A stretch of 64,000 bases of DNA from Zonotrichia leucophrys gambelii (Eukaryota; Chordata; Aves; Passeriformes; Passerellidae), in contig NC_088170.1 in assembly GCF_028769735.1 (NCBI RefSeq), positions 42,262,920 to 42,326,919 on the forward strand. Direction: 5' to 3'. The notes beneath the pieces were generated by a model, which did not search any database, was not told the origin of the DNA, and saw only the letters and a program-made list of their open reading frames with translations. Within the stretch, counting starts at the first letter, position 1; each line of letters opens with the position of its first letter. Of the stretch, positions 49,501 through 62,199 are shown in pieces. A program made the position numbers and the translations under genes.

Positions 49501-52500
49501 GCCATTGATTTGGCGCCAATGACTTGTGACTTGCATTGCTGCATGATGAGGGAATGTATTTTTCAGAATAGATCTTTTCCTGATCATGCTGAGTTTTTTA
49601 ACATCCAAATTGTCAGAACACAGCCAACATACTAGGAAGCAGAATAGTAATAAGAAAACTTTCCCATCTATGTGCTAATATAGTTAAATCAAAATCCTAT
49701 TAAGGTTTGCCAACATTTCTTGCAGATTTCTACCAATTTGCCTACCAATATAGAGCACCTTACCAAAAAATCATGCCCATTGCTCTTTAAATGAACTTAG
49801 AGATCTTCTGTATGCCAGCTATATCAATATTTTATTTACTTCCATTGTTCTCTGGGACTTCTTCAATCTTAACATCAGGGCTGGTATTAGGCAGGTTTGA
49901 GGGAGCATCAACACTGAGCCTTCATATGGTTCCTGTTTACTGGAGAGCCAGAAGACACATTACATAATGTGTCCCAGATGTTAAGAAGGAGATGTCCACA
50001 GATGTAACAGATTCAATGCACGCTCTCTGTAAATGCACAGGGTTAAACACCAAACCTACTTTGGTGTGCGTGCGCCAGGTCACAGGTTTTAGAATGGCAA
50101 TTAAGGTCTCAAATACCACTAACTTCAATACATATTAGTCACAGTGGAAGAGGGAAAGACTTTCCACCATAAGCCATATGCTTTGCAAGACACTGAAGAA
50201 AAACAGAAGATAGGTTTGGCCTAGGTTGAGGACAATATGCCCCTACTGTGTAGACACTCTTGCATGTGGGTGATGTCATCTCTTTGAAATCTGATTTGAG
50301 TTGTTCTAAATGAATGACGACTTTAATCACTATGAGCTGGCAGCTAATTCAAACCAGTGGAATATGCACTTAGAGAGAGGTGGGGCAATTACATAGTACA
50401 AAGACCCTTGCATGGTACAACATAGTTTATGAACAGCTTGTAGATAATAGTTTTTTTAAATAAACAGTCCAAATGCACAATCCAGATGCCATGCAGCTCT
50501 TTGAATCTCAGTGGCTGCTGTTTCATTTTCCCTGCCAGTCGCAGCTAGTGGCTCAGCAGGATGGCTACAAATTGACTGCTGGTCGCAATTAGAGAAGCCC
50601 AGTGAGGCAGCATCTCCATTAGTAATCACCTCTCTAGCTAGTTTGTTTGCTTTAAATATCTCTGCAGAAAGTGTGAAACCTCTCAGAACATTATCAGGGC
50701 TCAGAGAGGTAGGAGGGATTTTTCTCTATGAATTACCTTTCAGGTACGCTTCATCTAAGAGATTGTTGTTATTGGCTGCAGGGTGATCTTTTGCTCATAA
50801 GCCCTGTGACTAAACTTTGTTTTGACATCCCCCCTCTAAGCATCGTTTATCTGAGATGAAGGAATCCATCAGTACTACAGCTGGTCAGGTGGACTTCTTA
50901 CATTTGGATGGATGAGAGTTAAGTATCTGAAGCTCAGCCTCTTCAGGTGTCACCAGCTGAGCCCCATAACAGGACCAACTTGCCCTCAGACAGGACCTCA
51001 CTTTTTGTGCTACAGAGAAGCACAGGGGAAAGGAAAAAACATGCCACATTAAATTAAATGAAATCCCCCACCATTCCAGCTGCATAAAATTCAGGCCCTC
51101 AAGTTTTTTTTCCAAGTACAGATATTAATAGCAAAGACCAGTATTTTTGATGCAACTCTTTTTATGTAGAATATAGAGTCTGCTCTCATAAACACAGTAG
51201 GACACAAACCACTGGAGGCAACTTTTCTTCTCACAGCAGCAGATCTTTCCCAGCCAGCTCTCCAGCCTCTCAGGCTTCTCCCAGGACAGGCATCCACACA
51301 ACTTGGCTGTGCTGCAGCTCCACATCACCGCCTGTTTCCCACATGCTCTCTCCTTCCTTCCCACCTAAACTGCCTCTCATCTACCCACATATATTTCTTT
51401 CCCAAAATAATAACCCAGACAAAGCCAGTCTTCCCACAATATTCAAATTCCTGAGATGCCTTTGTTTTGGATGGAAACATGTGCTCAGGAGTCTATAGCA
51501 GTATCTTCAGTGAAGGACAGTTTCCTGCAAGACATAATCCAGCTCACAATACACCACAGGCTGAGATGCTGTATTCAAGCTTTTTCTGAGCTCTCTTATT
51601 AAGCATATTGCACATATTTATGCAATACTGGAGCTACATGTCCTCAACTACTTATTAATACCAATGAAGTCTACCGAAGTCTTCTGCCATTTTTCTTCGA
51701 ATTTGGCATTCATTACATAACAGTTGTATTTGCAGAGATGCTGTTAGGGTCCTGCACCTGTGACAAAGAAAAGAAAAGCAGAAGTGCTGCATGAGAAAAA
51801 GAGAAAATGGAAAATTTTCCTGTAAATCAGTGCTGCACACATGCTCTGCCCCGTGGCAAGTGATTTCTCCTTCACTACCTCCTCCCAGTTATGGCCCAGC
51901 ATATAGCCACAGTAAAATCCCCTGCACCTCAGGGCAGAGAATGTGAATAAAACCCCTGTTGTTTTGTACGGGTTTATGTCTATTGGACACAAGACCAGGA
52001 GACAGTGGTCCTGTGCACCTCTGAAAGATAAACATGAATCACAAAGTCACAGCAGATCCCACCTATGCCTGAACAGTGGTAAGGCAGCAAGGCCTTATAG
52101 CTTTGCTGCTTTGGCTCTGCAGCTGACGAAATCTGTGCTGGCAGTGGAATTGAGTCCTGTAATCCTTAGGCACTTTCTCCTGCCCTTTATAGGCCACCCA
52201 TTACCCACAGATGTCCTTTGAAGGTAAACAACATAGCTTTTTAAAAAAGCAGAGGGAGATGAAAGAGGAAATATTAAAGCAGTCTGCAAAGTTCACAGGT
52301 AAAATACTTTATCACAGTATTTATCAGTAGGAGTGTGGTGGGTCATTTGTTTGGTGCCTGTGACTGCAATATCCCTGGGGAATCCCACTTTAATGTTATC
52401 ATCCTGCAGCAGGGCTTCTCCTCAGAGTCCCATAAAAATGGCAGGAAGTTCCTTGCATTCCAGAGCCAGGAACGGTCAGGTCACAACAGAGCACTAATGC

Positions 52501-55500
52501 CCTGGCTAAAGGATATTGGGAATGGGACATGGGCAGAGATCCAGATACTGCCTGAGTAGAACTTCATAGGCTTCTACCCATTAGAGGACAGAAAAAGCAG
52601 CACAGGGATACAAGCTAGGCTTGTAGACTGAAGCCAAAAATATTCTTGTCCCTTGATCACTGTCAGTGCTATAGGATGTGGCTAGACAAGATTACTCGCT
52701 CCATTTTCTGAGTGGTCTACCATGAAGTCCAAAACCACCCCTACAAATGCAATTGAGCCTTAACTGATACTTCTTTGTGCTGGGTCAGTCAGCCAGCATG
52801 GTCTCACCGCTCAGCTCCTTTAAGGAGCAGTAACATCCACAGACAACCTGTGAAAGCAGCCTCAGGAGTCTGGGAAGAGTCATATTTTTTCTGAGAGATA
52901 TTTGAAATACTGTATTTCCCTGAAAAGTGGTTAGAAAATGCTGCCAAGAAGTGGAAGGATAGGATAATTTTTTTCCTAAGACATCTATATCTTTCAAGCT
53001 TGGCTGAACATGAAGACTTTGGAAAGGTACGACTTTTGAAGTAACAATGAGAGCCATTATAGATGTTTAATATCAGTATTTTCTATACCTCAACTTGGGT
53101 ATAAAGTGTAAGAGAAATGACAGGACAGCTAGGAGAGGCTGGCTTGATCTCAGCACCCTTCAAAGAGAGCACACAAACAGCTTGGGTCTACACATCTCTC
53201 TAATTCACTTGAGTACTGGAATTCTGCCCCACTCCGCTAAAATACTACTTCAGTGCTCACGAGTAGACTCTGTATTGCATTTTGGAGCTATAAAAAGACA
53301 TTAGGACTTGAATTTTGAGAAAGTGCCTCCTTATAAGCTCAAGCAAAAGGGCAGAAATGATTTTATCAAGCTAAAGGCTGGGGATGTAAATCTGCTGTGA
53401 AAGGGAAAATGGAGAAAATCAAAGTTTTGTCTGAAAATGGGTCTCATTCCAACATAACCAATTCCATTCTGACCCAGCATCAAAAAGTGGTTTAATAAAC
53501 CACAGCTGAAGTGGGAAGCAGAATTTTTCAGGTTTAAGGACATGCTGTCTCCCTTCCATGAGGCTCAGGGAATTTGCATCAAGGTTTCAACCCTTCCCTC
53601 AGATCACTTGCTCCAGCCCAGCACAGTTCATGCTACAAAACTAACAGTTAAGAACAGATAGCAAAATGTTAGTTGATGCTGCAAGTGAAATAAGTTACAG
53701 GGTTATGCTTTTAATTTTACAGTCTATATCTGCATATACATCGGTGCATCTTTACAGAAATGTCTATAAATACATAGATGCATCAGACTCCATTTTATTG
53801 AGCCTTTCTCTCTCCTTTGGGTAATTTCAGGGGAGGGACAAATAAATTTATCCTAAAAACCGAATTTCTATTTTGAGAAACTAGACTTTTGATTTAGAAA
53901 GGATGTGTTTTGTTCTGGGGTAATCTCTCCTAATTCTGCTGTGACAAAGCAGTATTCTCAGACTCCAGGTCTTGTTGCAGCATGGTACCTCCTGTCAGGT
54001 GTTGTGGATGTGAAAGACAGAAAGTTCTTGTTTACTCTGGATTCCTTTGTCCTTTCAGCCTCTCACACACTGAGCAAATGGAGGAAAACACAACCTCTGC
54101 TGCAACAAAATGTCCTTGTAGAAACAACAGATCTTCGTTACTTTAAGCATTTGCTAATTAGGGCTATGCCAAGGAAACAAGGCCGGTTCTTTCTAATCTC
54201 CATAGAAACGCTCAGTCATGCTTCCTTCCTAACCCACTGCAAGCATGTTAGCATGCACCAGCAAGCCTTACTGGCTGGTCCAGCCTTTTTTAGCCAACAC
54301 TATGTCAGGAATATGCAGGAAGGATTAAAAAAAAAAAAGAAAAAAGTATTAGTTGTTTTATTTACAGGCACAGTTATCAAGAAATTCAATTGATCGTTTT
54401 ACCTTTCCTGTTTATCACATATTACAATGAGTAACCTGAGATGCTGAAAGTTCTCTGAAATTCCTGGCAATCCACAGATGTGTACATGCATTCCCAAAAT
54501 ATTTTACTAAAACTAGGACTAAAAGTTTCAAGCATGGAAATGCTCTTTATAGCAGATGTTAGTCTTTTTTTTTTGTTAAAAAACTGGGTTATATAATTAT
54601 TTGTCAGATTGAGACTTTTTCATCTCAGAGATTCCAGTTAGAAGCTAATTCGAAGCCTTAAATTACATTTGAGGTGATGCTTGCAGTTTGATGGCTGGAA
54701 ATACGATGACAGCACAAAGTAACTGTAAAGGCTGCTCCATCATCTTTTTTTGGCTCAGTCTGGGACCATCTGGGACCTCCCCACCTCTTGTCCCTGCAGC
54801 TCTTTGACAGTCTGTCATTTGCTTGACTTCTGCAAGTCTCTTTGGATGCGTGTGGCAGGATAAGGAGCTGTTGGGTGTGCTCATCCTGAGACTGCCTGTC
54901 CTCCAGAGAGTGCCATCCTGCAGTGCATCCATGGCGAAACTCGCTCTCAGGACACAGCTAACCTGGCTTTGAGGAGACCTTCATGTGTCAGGCACACTTA
55001 CCATTAGGTCCTTTCCTCACAGCCCAAGGAATACCATAGTGTTCAGGGTAGTCAATAATGCTTGGCACTGTGCTTTGGAGCTCCCTGTCTTCCATGTGCC
55101 ATGGCATTCTATTTCTTTACCTACACCCACAAAGACTCCTGCATGTAGCTCTAGGAGTTACAGTGCGATCACCAGGAGGGACAGAGATCTCTGCTGCGAT
55201 ACAGGGCCTCTCATTTGCCTTAAGCTCTAATGCAGAGGAGTTCTGCATACACTAGAGACTACTCTGTGGCCAGTGCGTACTGGATTTTTCTTCCTCCATG
55301 CAAGTTCTTGGAAGAAAAACTTGTGTGCCCTCGTTCTGAGTTTATTCATTCCTTACCTCTTTTTTCCTTTTTGGGAATGGCTTTTTAGTTGGCCTGCCTT
55401 AAAGTAGCAGTTTACTTAGCATCTGGGAGAAGTTCTAAAGAAAAAAAAAAAAACATTCCAGGAAGCAAGACTTGTATAAGGGATATGAGTTCCATATCTG

Positions 55501-56012
55501 CTCCCTGACTAGCATTTCAAATCCATCTTAATAACAAAGCAACTCAGTCTATTTGCAATTTATAAAAACAAAATGTGAAATCCTAGCCTAATGCTTTGAA
55601 ACCAAATCTAACAGTTCACAAATTCCATGTGTCATGCTAATCTGAAGGCTCTGCCTACCATAAACGTTTCTGAATCCACAAATGCATTTCATGTTGCCTC
55701 TGCCACACTTCGGTGGAAGAAGAGAGGGAGAGAGGAAAATCTCTGCAGCACTGAAAGTAATCAGCCTTACAGTAATCAGTCTTAATTGTAAACAAATCTT
55801 AATTGTAAAGATGCTTTTAAAAGGAAAAGGATAGACTAAAACTTTATGACATCAACAACAGGATTATGTGGCCATTGGATTTTTAAATTCTGTTGTCTAG
55901 TTAAATTAGCCAGTTCTTTCCATCTTTCCAGTGACAGATTTAGCCAATTAACACGACCAATAAACTGTATGATGTGTAGATTAGTGTTTCCAAACTGATT
56001 AAACAATGTTTA
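46513..56012. other. non-coding DNA, no gene recognised
   Basis: The longest frame (53905-54393, 162 codons, plus) ends in a lysine run encoded by a poly-A tract and resembles no family. Also present are a short direct repeat of CTAGAAGTATC near 47010-47038, a small perfect palindrome at 49955-49972, and A-runs at 54327-54338 and 55441-55453. No retrocopied gene was recognised upstream of those A-runs. Confidence 0.65.
49955..49972. repeat. short perfect palindrome
   Basis: ACACATTA and TAATGTGT flank a CA spacer, giving 8-bp arms. This is short enough to have arisen by chance. Confidence 0.7.
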
Positions 56013-56153
56013 GGAGGTAAGTGCAATTGGACTACATTTAAGTCCTGACGGTATTTGTAATTAACTTGGAGCTTCAACTGAAGGAGGTAAGTGCAATTAG
56101 GCTACATCTGAGTCCTGACGATATTTGTAATTAACTTGGAGCTTCAACCTGAA
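56013..56153. repeat. tandem duplication, 70-bp unit, two copies
   Basis: Both copies begin GGAGGTAAGTGCAATT and end TTGGAGCTTCAAC(C)TGAA. They lie head to tail at 56013-56082 and 56083-56153. By direct comparison they differ at five positions, all transitions, plus one inserted C in the second copy. There is no spacer between them. The unit is not a known repeat family. Each copy starts with a perfect GAG/GTAAGT-like splice-donor sequence on the plus strand, but no exon is evident. Confidence 0.92.
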
Positions 56154-58317
56154 AGACAGATGGCCAGATGCTTAGTAAAGCACAGCCAGCAGTAAGATAA
56201 TTAAGTTACATCACATGATGCTGGCTGCAACTTGGGTTTAATTCAGAACCTTAGCTTTATGCTAGGAGAATTACTTTAATTACCCACTGTGAAGGGAGAA
56301 CACATCTCTCACTGGCTGTAGGTAAATCATGATATGCATCCTTAAGATCTAAATCAACAGAATCCACCCAAAGCAGCGAGAAAGAGCACTGATGTCAGTG
56401 GCCGATGTTTGGGGACACCCCTGCCAGCTGGTTTCAGTGGGACTCAGATTAAGGGCAGGCTTTTTTATGTAGGGATCTAGATGACAAGGAATTGAAGGGC
56501 CAGTGTGCAGCTCATGGACAGAGCCAAACAAAAACAAGGAGACTTCTGCTGCTTTGCCCTTTGCCATTTCCTCCAGGGATTTAGGATTAATCTTAATTAA
56601 TAAGGTTATGATCTTAGCTTAAAAGGTCATGAAGTTGTAAGACTGGGTTATTTCCACATTCAGTAGCCTTCCAGATGTCATTACCCTATGATTCTTGAAT
56701 GCCTTAAAACCTGTGAGCAACTCTGAGGAGACTAGAAAACTCCATGCACATAGATAAGGCCCCAAATGACATGAAAAACGGCCACTTATTTCCACAACAA
56801 CAGAAGTTGTAGTGAATTGCCATTTTTAATGAATACTTCACAAACCAGGTGCTTGGCTGTGAACTTCATTATTCTTTAGGAGACTATCAGCACTTCTTCC
56901 TGTCTCCCACAGGAGTTATTGAGATGTACAACTTTAGCACCAAAGAAATGAGAAGCCAAGGAAAGGGCAGGAAATTACAGAAATGTATGTACAGCACAAC
57001 TGCAAACTTTGGTTTTTTCCACTTGATTGTATTAATATATCTGCTGACAAAGTTTGGGATTAATCTTGTCCAGCTTTGTAAAATCAAGAATCATCCAAGT
57101 TTCCCTTATCAGCATTAGAGAAAAGTAAGTACCCCCAGAGGGCATTGTATCCCAGCTATCTCCAGTGGAATGGGATGACTCAACCTTCACAGATGGATAC
57201 ATCTTTCTACTGAGAGATTTTAAACAGTCTGGGATGACTATAGCTCAGTTAGTGCAACAAACCCCACCCAAAGAGACCAAAAACATGAGTCCTAAGGAAC
57301 CAGTTAAAGTGAGTAGGAAACTACAAAGAAGAACAGATCTTGTAGTAAGTGACAGCTTACTTGCATCTATCTCCCCATTCATTTGCTTGTTCGCAGCATT
57401 TAACTGCTGTTAAGACATGGTTTAGGGTCCTTACCCTGTGTCAGCTGTCAGCTGAGCAAGCTTTGGAGGTGAATGGGAATTTTTTAGAATAAGGGTAAAG
57501 ACAATACTAAGAATGCACATCTGGATTTCTTCCTGTGAGAAAAATAGGAATGGACAATCTTACATATCTTTTGCTACGACAGATGAATATCATTACCCAC
57601 TAAAACCTACCTACAACAGGACAAGTAAAAAAAATTCACAGTCTTTGAGCCAAGCTTGGACTACTCTGCTCCTGGAAGGAAAAGTGGCTCCTTTTAAAGA
57701 TTAAAAGTGCATTTTGCACCCTTCAGCTTAACACAGGAAATGGGAAAAAGGTTTTTGGAAAACAGCATCAGCCTTGGGCATTATGTGTGTTTGGAAGGTG
57801 CTCTAGCATGTGGCTTTGTGGAGACCCTGCTTCCTTCTTATCCTATTTACTCGGAGCAGCTTCATGCCTTCCTCTTTATTTTTATCCCAACTCATTTTCA
57901 CTTCTGCTTTCCCCTGCTGTATTCTTGCAGTGGGTTGTGTTGGAAGTCAGACAATAAAATTATGATTCTTCCAGCCATGAAACTACTTGGTATCTGTTCG
58001 TTGTATATTCTTTTTCTTCTTCCCTCCTTCTCATGATCTCATGCTCACATTTGACTTTTGTCTCCAAATCTGTTTCAGCACCATGAGGTCTGCATTTACC
58101 CTTAATCATGCTCCTTATCATGTTGATTTATTTTGAACATGTAATGGTGATGCAAGCTTCTCTTCAGGTTTTTTGCAGAAAGCTCCCTTTGGCCATCCAT
58201 TGTTGAAAATTACTTTTTTCATGATAGCTCAAATCCATCTGTGGCTGTAAAGAAGATGAAGCTATTCCTGTGCAATAAAACTGGTATTACAAAGCCCTAG
58301 TGCAACCTCACTGATTT

Positions 58318-58395
58318 CACAGAATCGTAGCAGGGAGGAATTTAGATCCCCTGGGTTTATGCTACTCCAGAGCACAGCTTGCTTCAACTTGTTTA
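58318..58395 (-). mobile_element. possible decayed CR1 3' end
   Basis: CACAGAATCGTAG at the left edge resembles the reverse complement of a CR1 terminus, and GGAATTTAGATCCCCTGG loosely follows the next CR1 block. The rest is too diverged for a firm call. Confidence 0.25.
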
Positions 58396-58936
58396 TTGAT
58401 GTAATTTGTGAATCTGTACTTTATGTATTTATCTTGAAAGAGTTTGCCCTACCCCAATCTGAGTGTCTAGAAAAGCTCATTGTTTCAAAGGCAAAACTCA
58501 CTAGTGACATTTTCATCGGAAAACATCTTTCTAGACTAATTCAATTTTATCATTATCATTTGAATAAGCTGACAGCAACCAAAGCTGGTTTTGGGAAATC
58601 CTCTGTTTTAGAAAGCTGTGTGAATGTAGATGACAGATAGGCTGGCTTAATCTTTCTAAAGTATTCATTGCCTCCCTTACTTGTACAGCTGAATTATAGT
58701 GTGACTTTCTGCAATAGCAATGGCCTGGTGGTGAGCTCAGAAGCAACATATTACCTGTGTTCTCAGGAATTTCTGTTGTGGAATACTACTTTGTGTGACC
58801 ACTGAGCTATTCTACTACAATGAAATCCTAACGAGAAGTAAGCATGCAGCTAAGAAAAATTTCTTTCTCATACCTGTAGGTCTGAGTTATTTTGCCTGCA
58901 AACCTCAAGATTTACATCCATGCTTCTGCTGTTCCC

Positions 58937-58955
58937 ATTTAGGCAGTGCCTAAAT
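58937..58955. repeat. short perfect palindrome
   Basis: ATTTAGGCA and TGCCTAAAT flank a single G, giving 9-bp arms. No associated element is seen. Confidence 0.75.
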
Positions 58956-61900
58956 TGAAGCATGCGAGATGTAGAACAGCAGCTTTCAGGTTGTTATCTA
59001 TTGACAAGGATTAAGATGGATGCTTCATCTTAGAGTCCTGGATATGCCTAGCAAATATGTATGGATGGGCTCTGATAAGCAGGCAGTGACTAACCTGGGA
59101 TTTCTCTGTGGTGTGATGGCATCACCACTGTTCAGGATGGAAGGATCCTACCATCCCTGCTCTCAGTCTGCTCTGCTGTAAAGATCTGATGCAATCAGAA
59201 CTAATGCAAGACAGCCTTTGCAGCAGATCCAAGGCAGAATGTTGTTGGCTCACATTTTGGATGAAAAGCATACAAAGCACAGAAATTTAGCAGACTGATG
59301 CTTGTAGAACTGTCCAAGGGTGGCATTGCTCAGAGATATTAAAGGAAAGGGGATTTTGCTGTACTTTATGGATTGGTATGAACCTAACCCCAGGGTCCTG
59401 TCAGTGTTGCCTCCTGTGGCTGGGAAAGGGGCTGCTGAGTGCAAAACCTCTACCCTGGTGGTCCCCACACCCAGAGCATCACCCACAGCTAAAGACCCAA
59501 AACCCAGGGACCTTCCTCAGACAAAACTCTGACATGCTGCAGTGGCTATGAAAGTTGGCAATGACTCATTGTTAAATGCTTTGGGACACCTCAAATATGA
59601 ATGGAGCTATATAAAATTCAATTCTATTGTAAAGAAAACAGCTGTCATGAATTAAGGCTATGTTCAGCTTTTGAGAAGTGGACAACTGTCCAGTTTGGAA
59701 TGAACAGAAAACTTAACCCATTTAACTTCAAGACAGAGATTTGTCTTCTCTTTCCCAGAAAACAAAACCCCAGGGATTTTAAATCTATAAACCACGTATA
59801 GCATATCACCCAAACAATTTCTTTTGAGGTTTGAAAAACCCCTTGCTGCTAATTATTGGTTATAGATGGTTTGAAAGAAAAATGTAATTTTAATGCTGGG
59901 TTTAATTAAAATGCCTTTAATAACAGTCATGGATTTTGCAGCACAAGTGCTTAAAGGCCAAATTCTACTTTTGCAGTGAACTGAGTTCAGAAGAACTAGA
60001 TGAGCAAGCAATCCCAGACAGATTTTGGTCAAACTTTGCAAAATGTTTTGCTTTTAATGTGGCAAAAGTCTGCTTTCCTAATAAGAACATTTTTCTGGAA
60101 AGGAACAGATTTACTGTTTGAACTTTATCATTTCCTCTTCTACAAAACAATAGGGTAGTAAAAGAAATCTTTCCAATTTTTCACCCCTTTAATTAATAAG
60201 ACATTCTTTAGTGTATGACAGGAAAAATATGTGATGAATATACTTGATATGTTATGATTAATAGTGGTCTAGGGAGGATTTAGAGACATAAGACGCGCCA
60301 TAAACAGAGAATTAATACCAAACTGAACATTTTTATAATGTCCATTTTGGCATTCTCCCTGACCTAAGATGTTAGTAGCTTTATATATTATTTAATTAAT
60401 GCTTTAAAAAAGCAAAATGCAAACAGCTCTTTTCAAACCATAACAATTCACTGTATGACCGATGTGGGTTTGAACTAGCACAGTTAGTCAAAACATTCCT
60501 AGTGCCACTTTATTTCCATAAACCATTTGTATTGCAAACTTTACTAGAAATTTCTGTGCTAGGTTTGAAGGGTTCAGGCAGAGGGCACTTTGAATATAGG
60601 GGCTGAATGTAGCTTGCTTATCAAAATTATTGAACTATGTAATTAGAAATAATTAGAGAGGGAAGCTACGCTAGAGCTATCTCTTACTTGCAACTAGAGT
60701 CTGCAATATCTCTATTCAGGTCCAAAAACAGTGGACCTGACTAACCTCTCACACTGGTGAAAACTACAAATAACTAGTGGTGTAAATAGTACAAAATAGT
60801 AGTAAAACAAAGGGATGTTTTGATCCACTGTCCATCTCTTGCATTGAAGGCTATGTAGGTGGTATCTTCCACTTGGTTGTATCTGGAAAGGTCCGTGACT
60901 CAGGGCTGTTTTGGGTACTCAGTGGAGCTGATGGTAGATGCAGTCACCCATTGATGGAAAGCCAGCTGGAACATGCATATAAACCCAGAAGGATGGGATT
61001 ATACATGGTCAGTGCCTGCTAGCAGAACACAGTAGCAGTGTATCGGTGCAGGATGAAGAGTAAGCCCAGAGGGAATCACTTGTTTGAAACCCTGAGCTGG
61101 CCACGGAGCTGAGCTGAGGAGTGCTGATAACAAGGACAAAATGCTGTATGTGCTACAGGCCTATTGTTTCTGAGCACCTAAGCCTAAAGGCTGTGGCTAT
61201 AAAAATAGAAAGATACTCAGCAACCTTCCCCAGCCTCTGAAGGAAAGAATGGAAAGGAGGAAAATTGGGAAGTTCAATCTGAAAGTAATCACACCAGTGC
61301 TGCCTGGGTTACAGAAAGGACAGCTTTGAGCCTGCTTACTAGTCCAGGGAAAATTAAGGGATAACTCAAATGTCCAGGTTGTCTCTGAAATAAAGGAAAA
61401 CAGAATATGTAGGTGAGAATCTTAAATCATCTTTCACCAAAAATCTAAGATGCTTTGTCAAGGATGACAGAACAGGAATATTGAAGTGCTTGTGAGGAAA
61501 AAATATATTTTAAGACAAACCTGAGATGCAGCAACATTATATGCTGTACTTTAAGAGACCATAAAGGAGTAAGCAATCACTAAGTGTGGATAAAACCATT
61601 TGGAATATATGTACTGTCTGTTATGCTATGCCAAAATATAGGATGAAAAATAAATATTAATATTAAGGATAAGTCCAGGTTTTCCTGAGCATAATAGGAG
61701 ACAATTTTCTTTATAAACTAAGATAAAGTTCATTGAACAAGAGGGTACCCTCAATTACACTTTGTTTTTATAAGTGACAAGAAATAAAAATTTGTTTCAA
61801 GTTTTTCATGAGTTGATTCAGTTTAAATACAATTTAACTGTAAACAAAGGCAGTTTTGTAATTATAAGGTTTTAGATTTCAAATGGATAAAGGCTCAGAA

Positions 61901-62199
61901 ATGAAGATACCTAATTAGTGAGCTATCAAAAGAAATCAAGGACCTGAGAGCAGAAGAAACATAGAATTACTCAAAGTCAAAAGGATGAAGCCTATCTGGA
62001 CTCTGTATCATTAGCAAAGGAAAAATCTTTGTAAACTTGTGGGGAAGCACTCTGGACAGAAAGTAGTAAATACCCACCTTGAAGAATACATTGAAGGTTC
62101 TTAAAAAGTCTTCTCAGGATGGAAAATTGAATGATCAGCAAAATGAGTTACATTAAATGTCAGGAAATACAAAGGTAAAGTGAGAATCAGTGGAATTCA

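Larger units (their letters stand above)
56154..62199. other. non-coding DNA, no gene recognised
   Basis: No coding or RNA gene is seen. A 19-bp palindrome sits at 58937-58955, and a segment near 58318-58395 faintly resembles a reverse-strand CR1 3' end. The AT-rich but complex stretch at about 60280-60690 could be conserved non-coding sequence. The last 300 bases (from about 61900) may be the very decayed 5' continuation of the CR1 body that follows. Confidence 0.6.

Noticed and set aside
53905..54393. 162-codon plus-strand frame
   Set aside because: Ends in a lysine run from a poly-A tract and shows no recognisable motif.
55441..55453. A-runs here and at 14329, 40322 and 54327, considered as retrocopy tails
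   Set aside because: No processed gene sequence upstream and no target duplications; CR1 does not make poly(A) tails, and retrocopies are rare in birds.
57238..57300. TATAGCTCAGTTAGTGCAAC segment resembling a tRNA A box
   Set aside because: No acceptor stem, anticodon arm or B box at the right distance follows.
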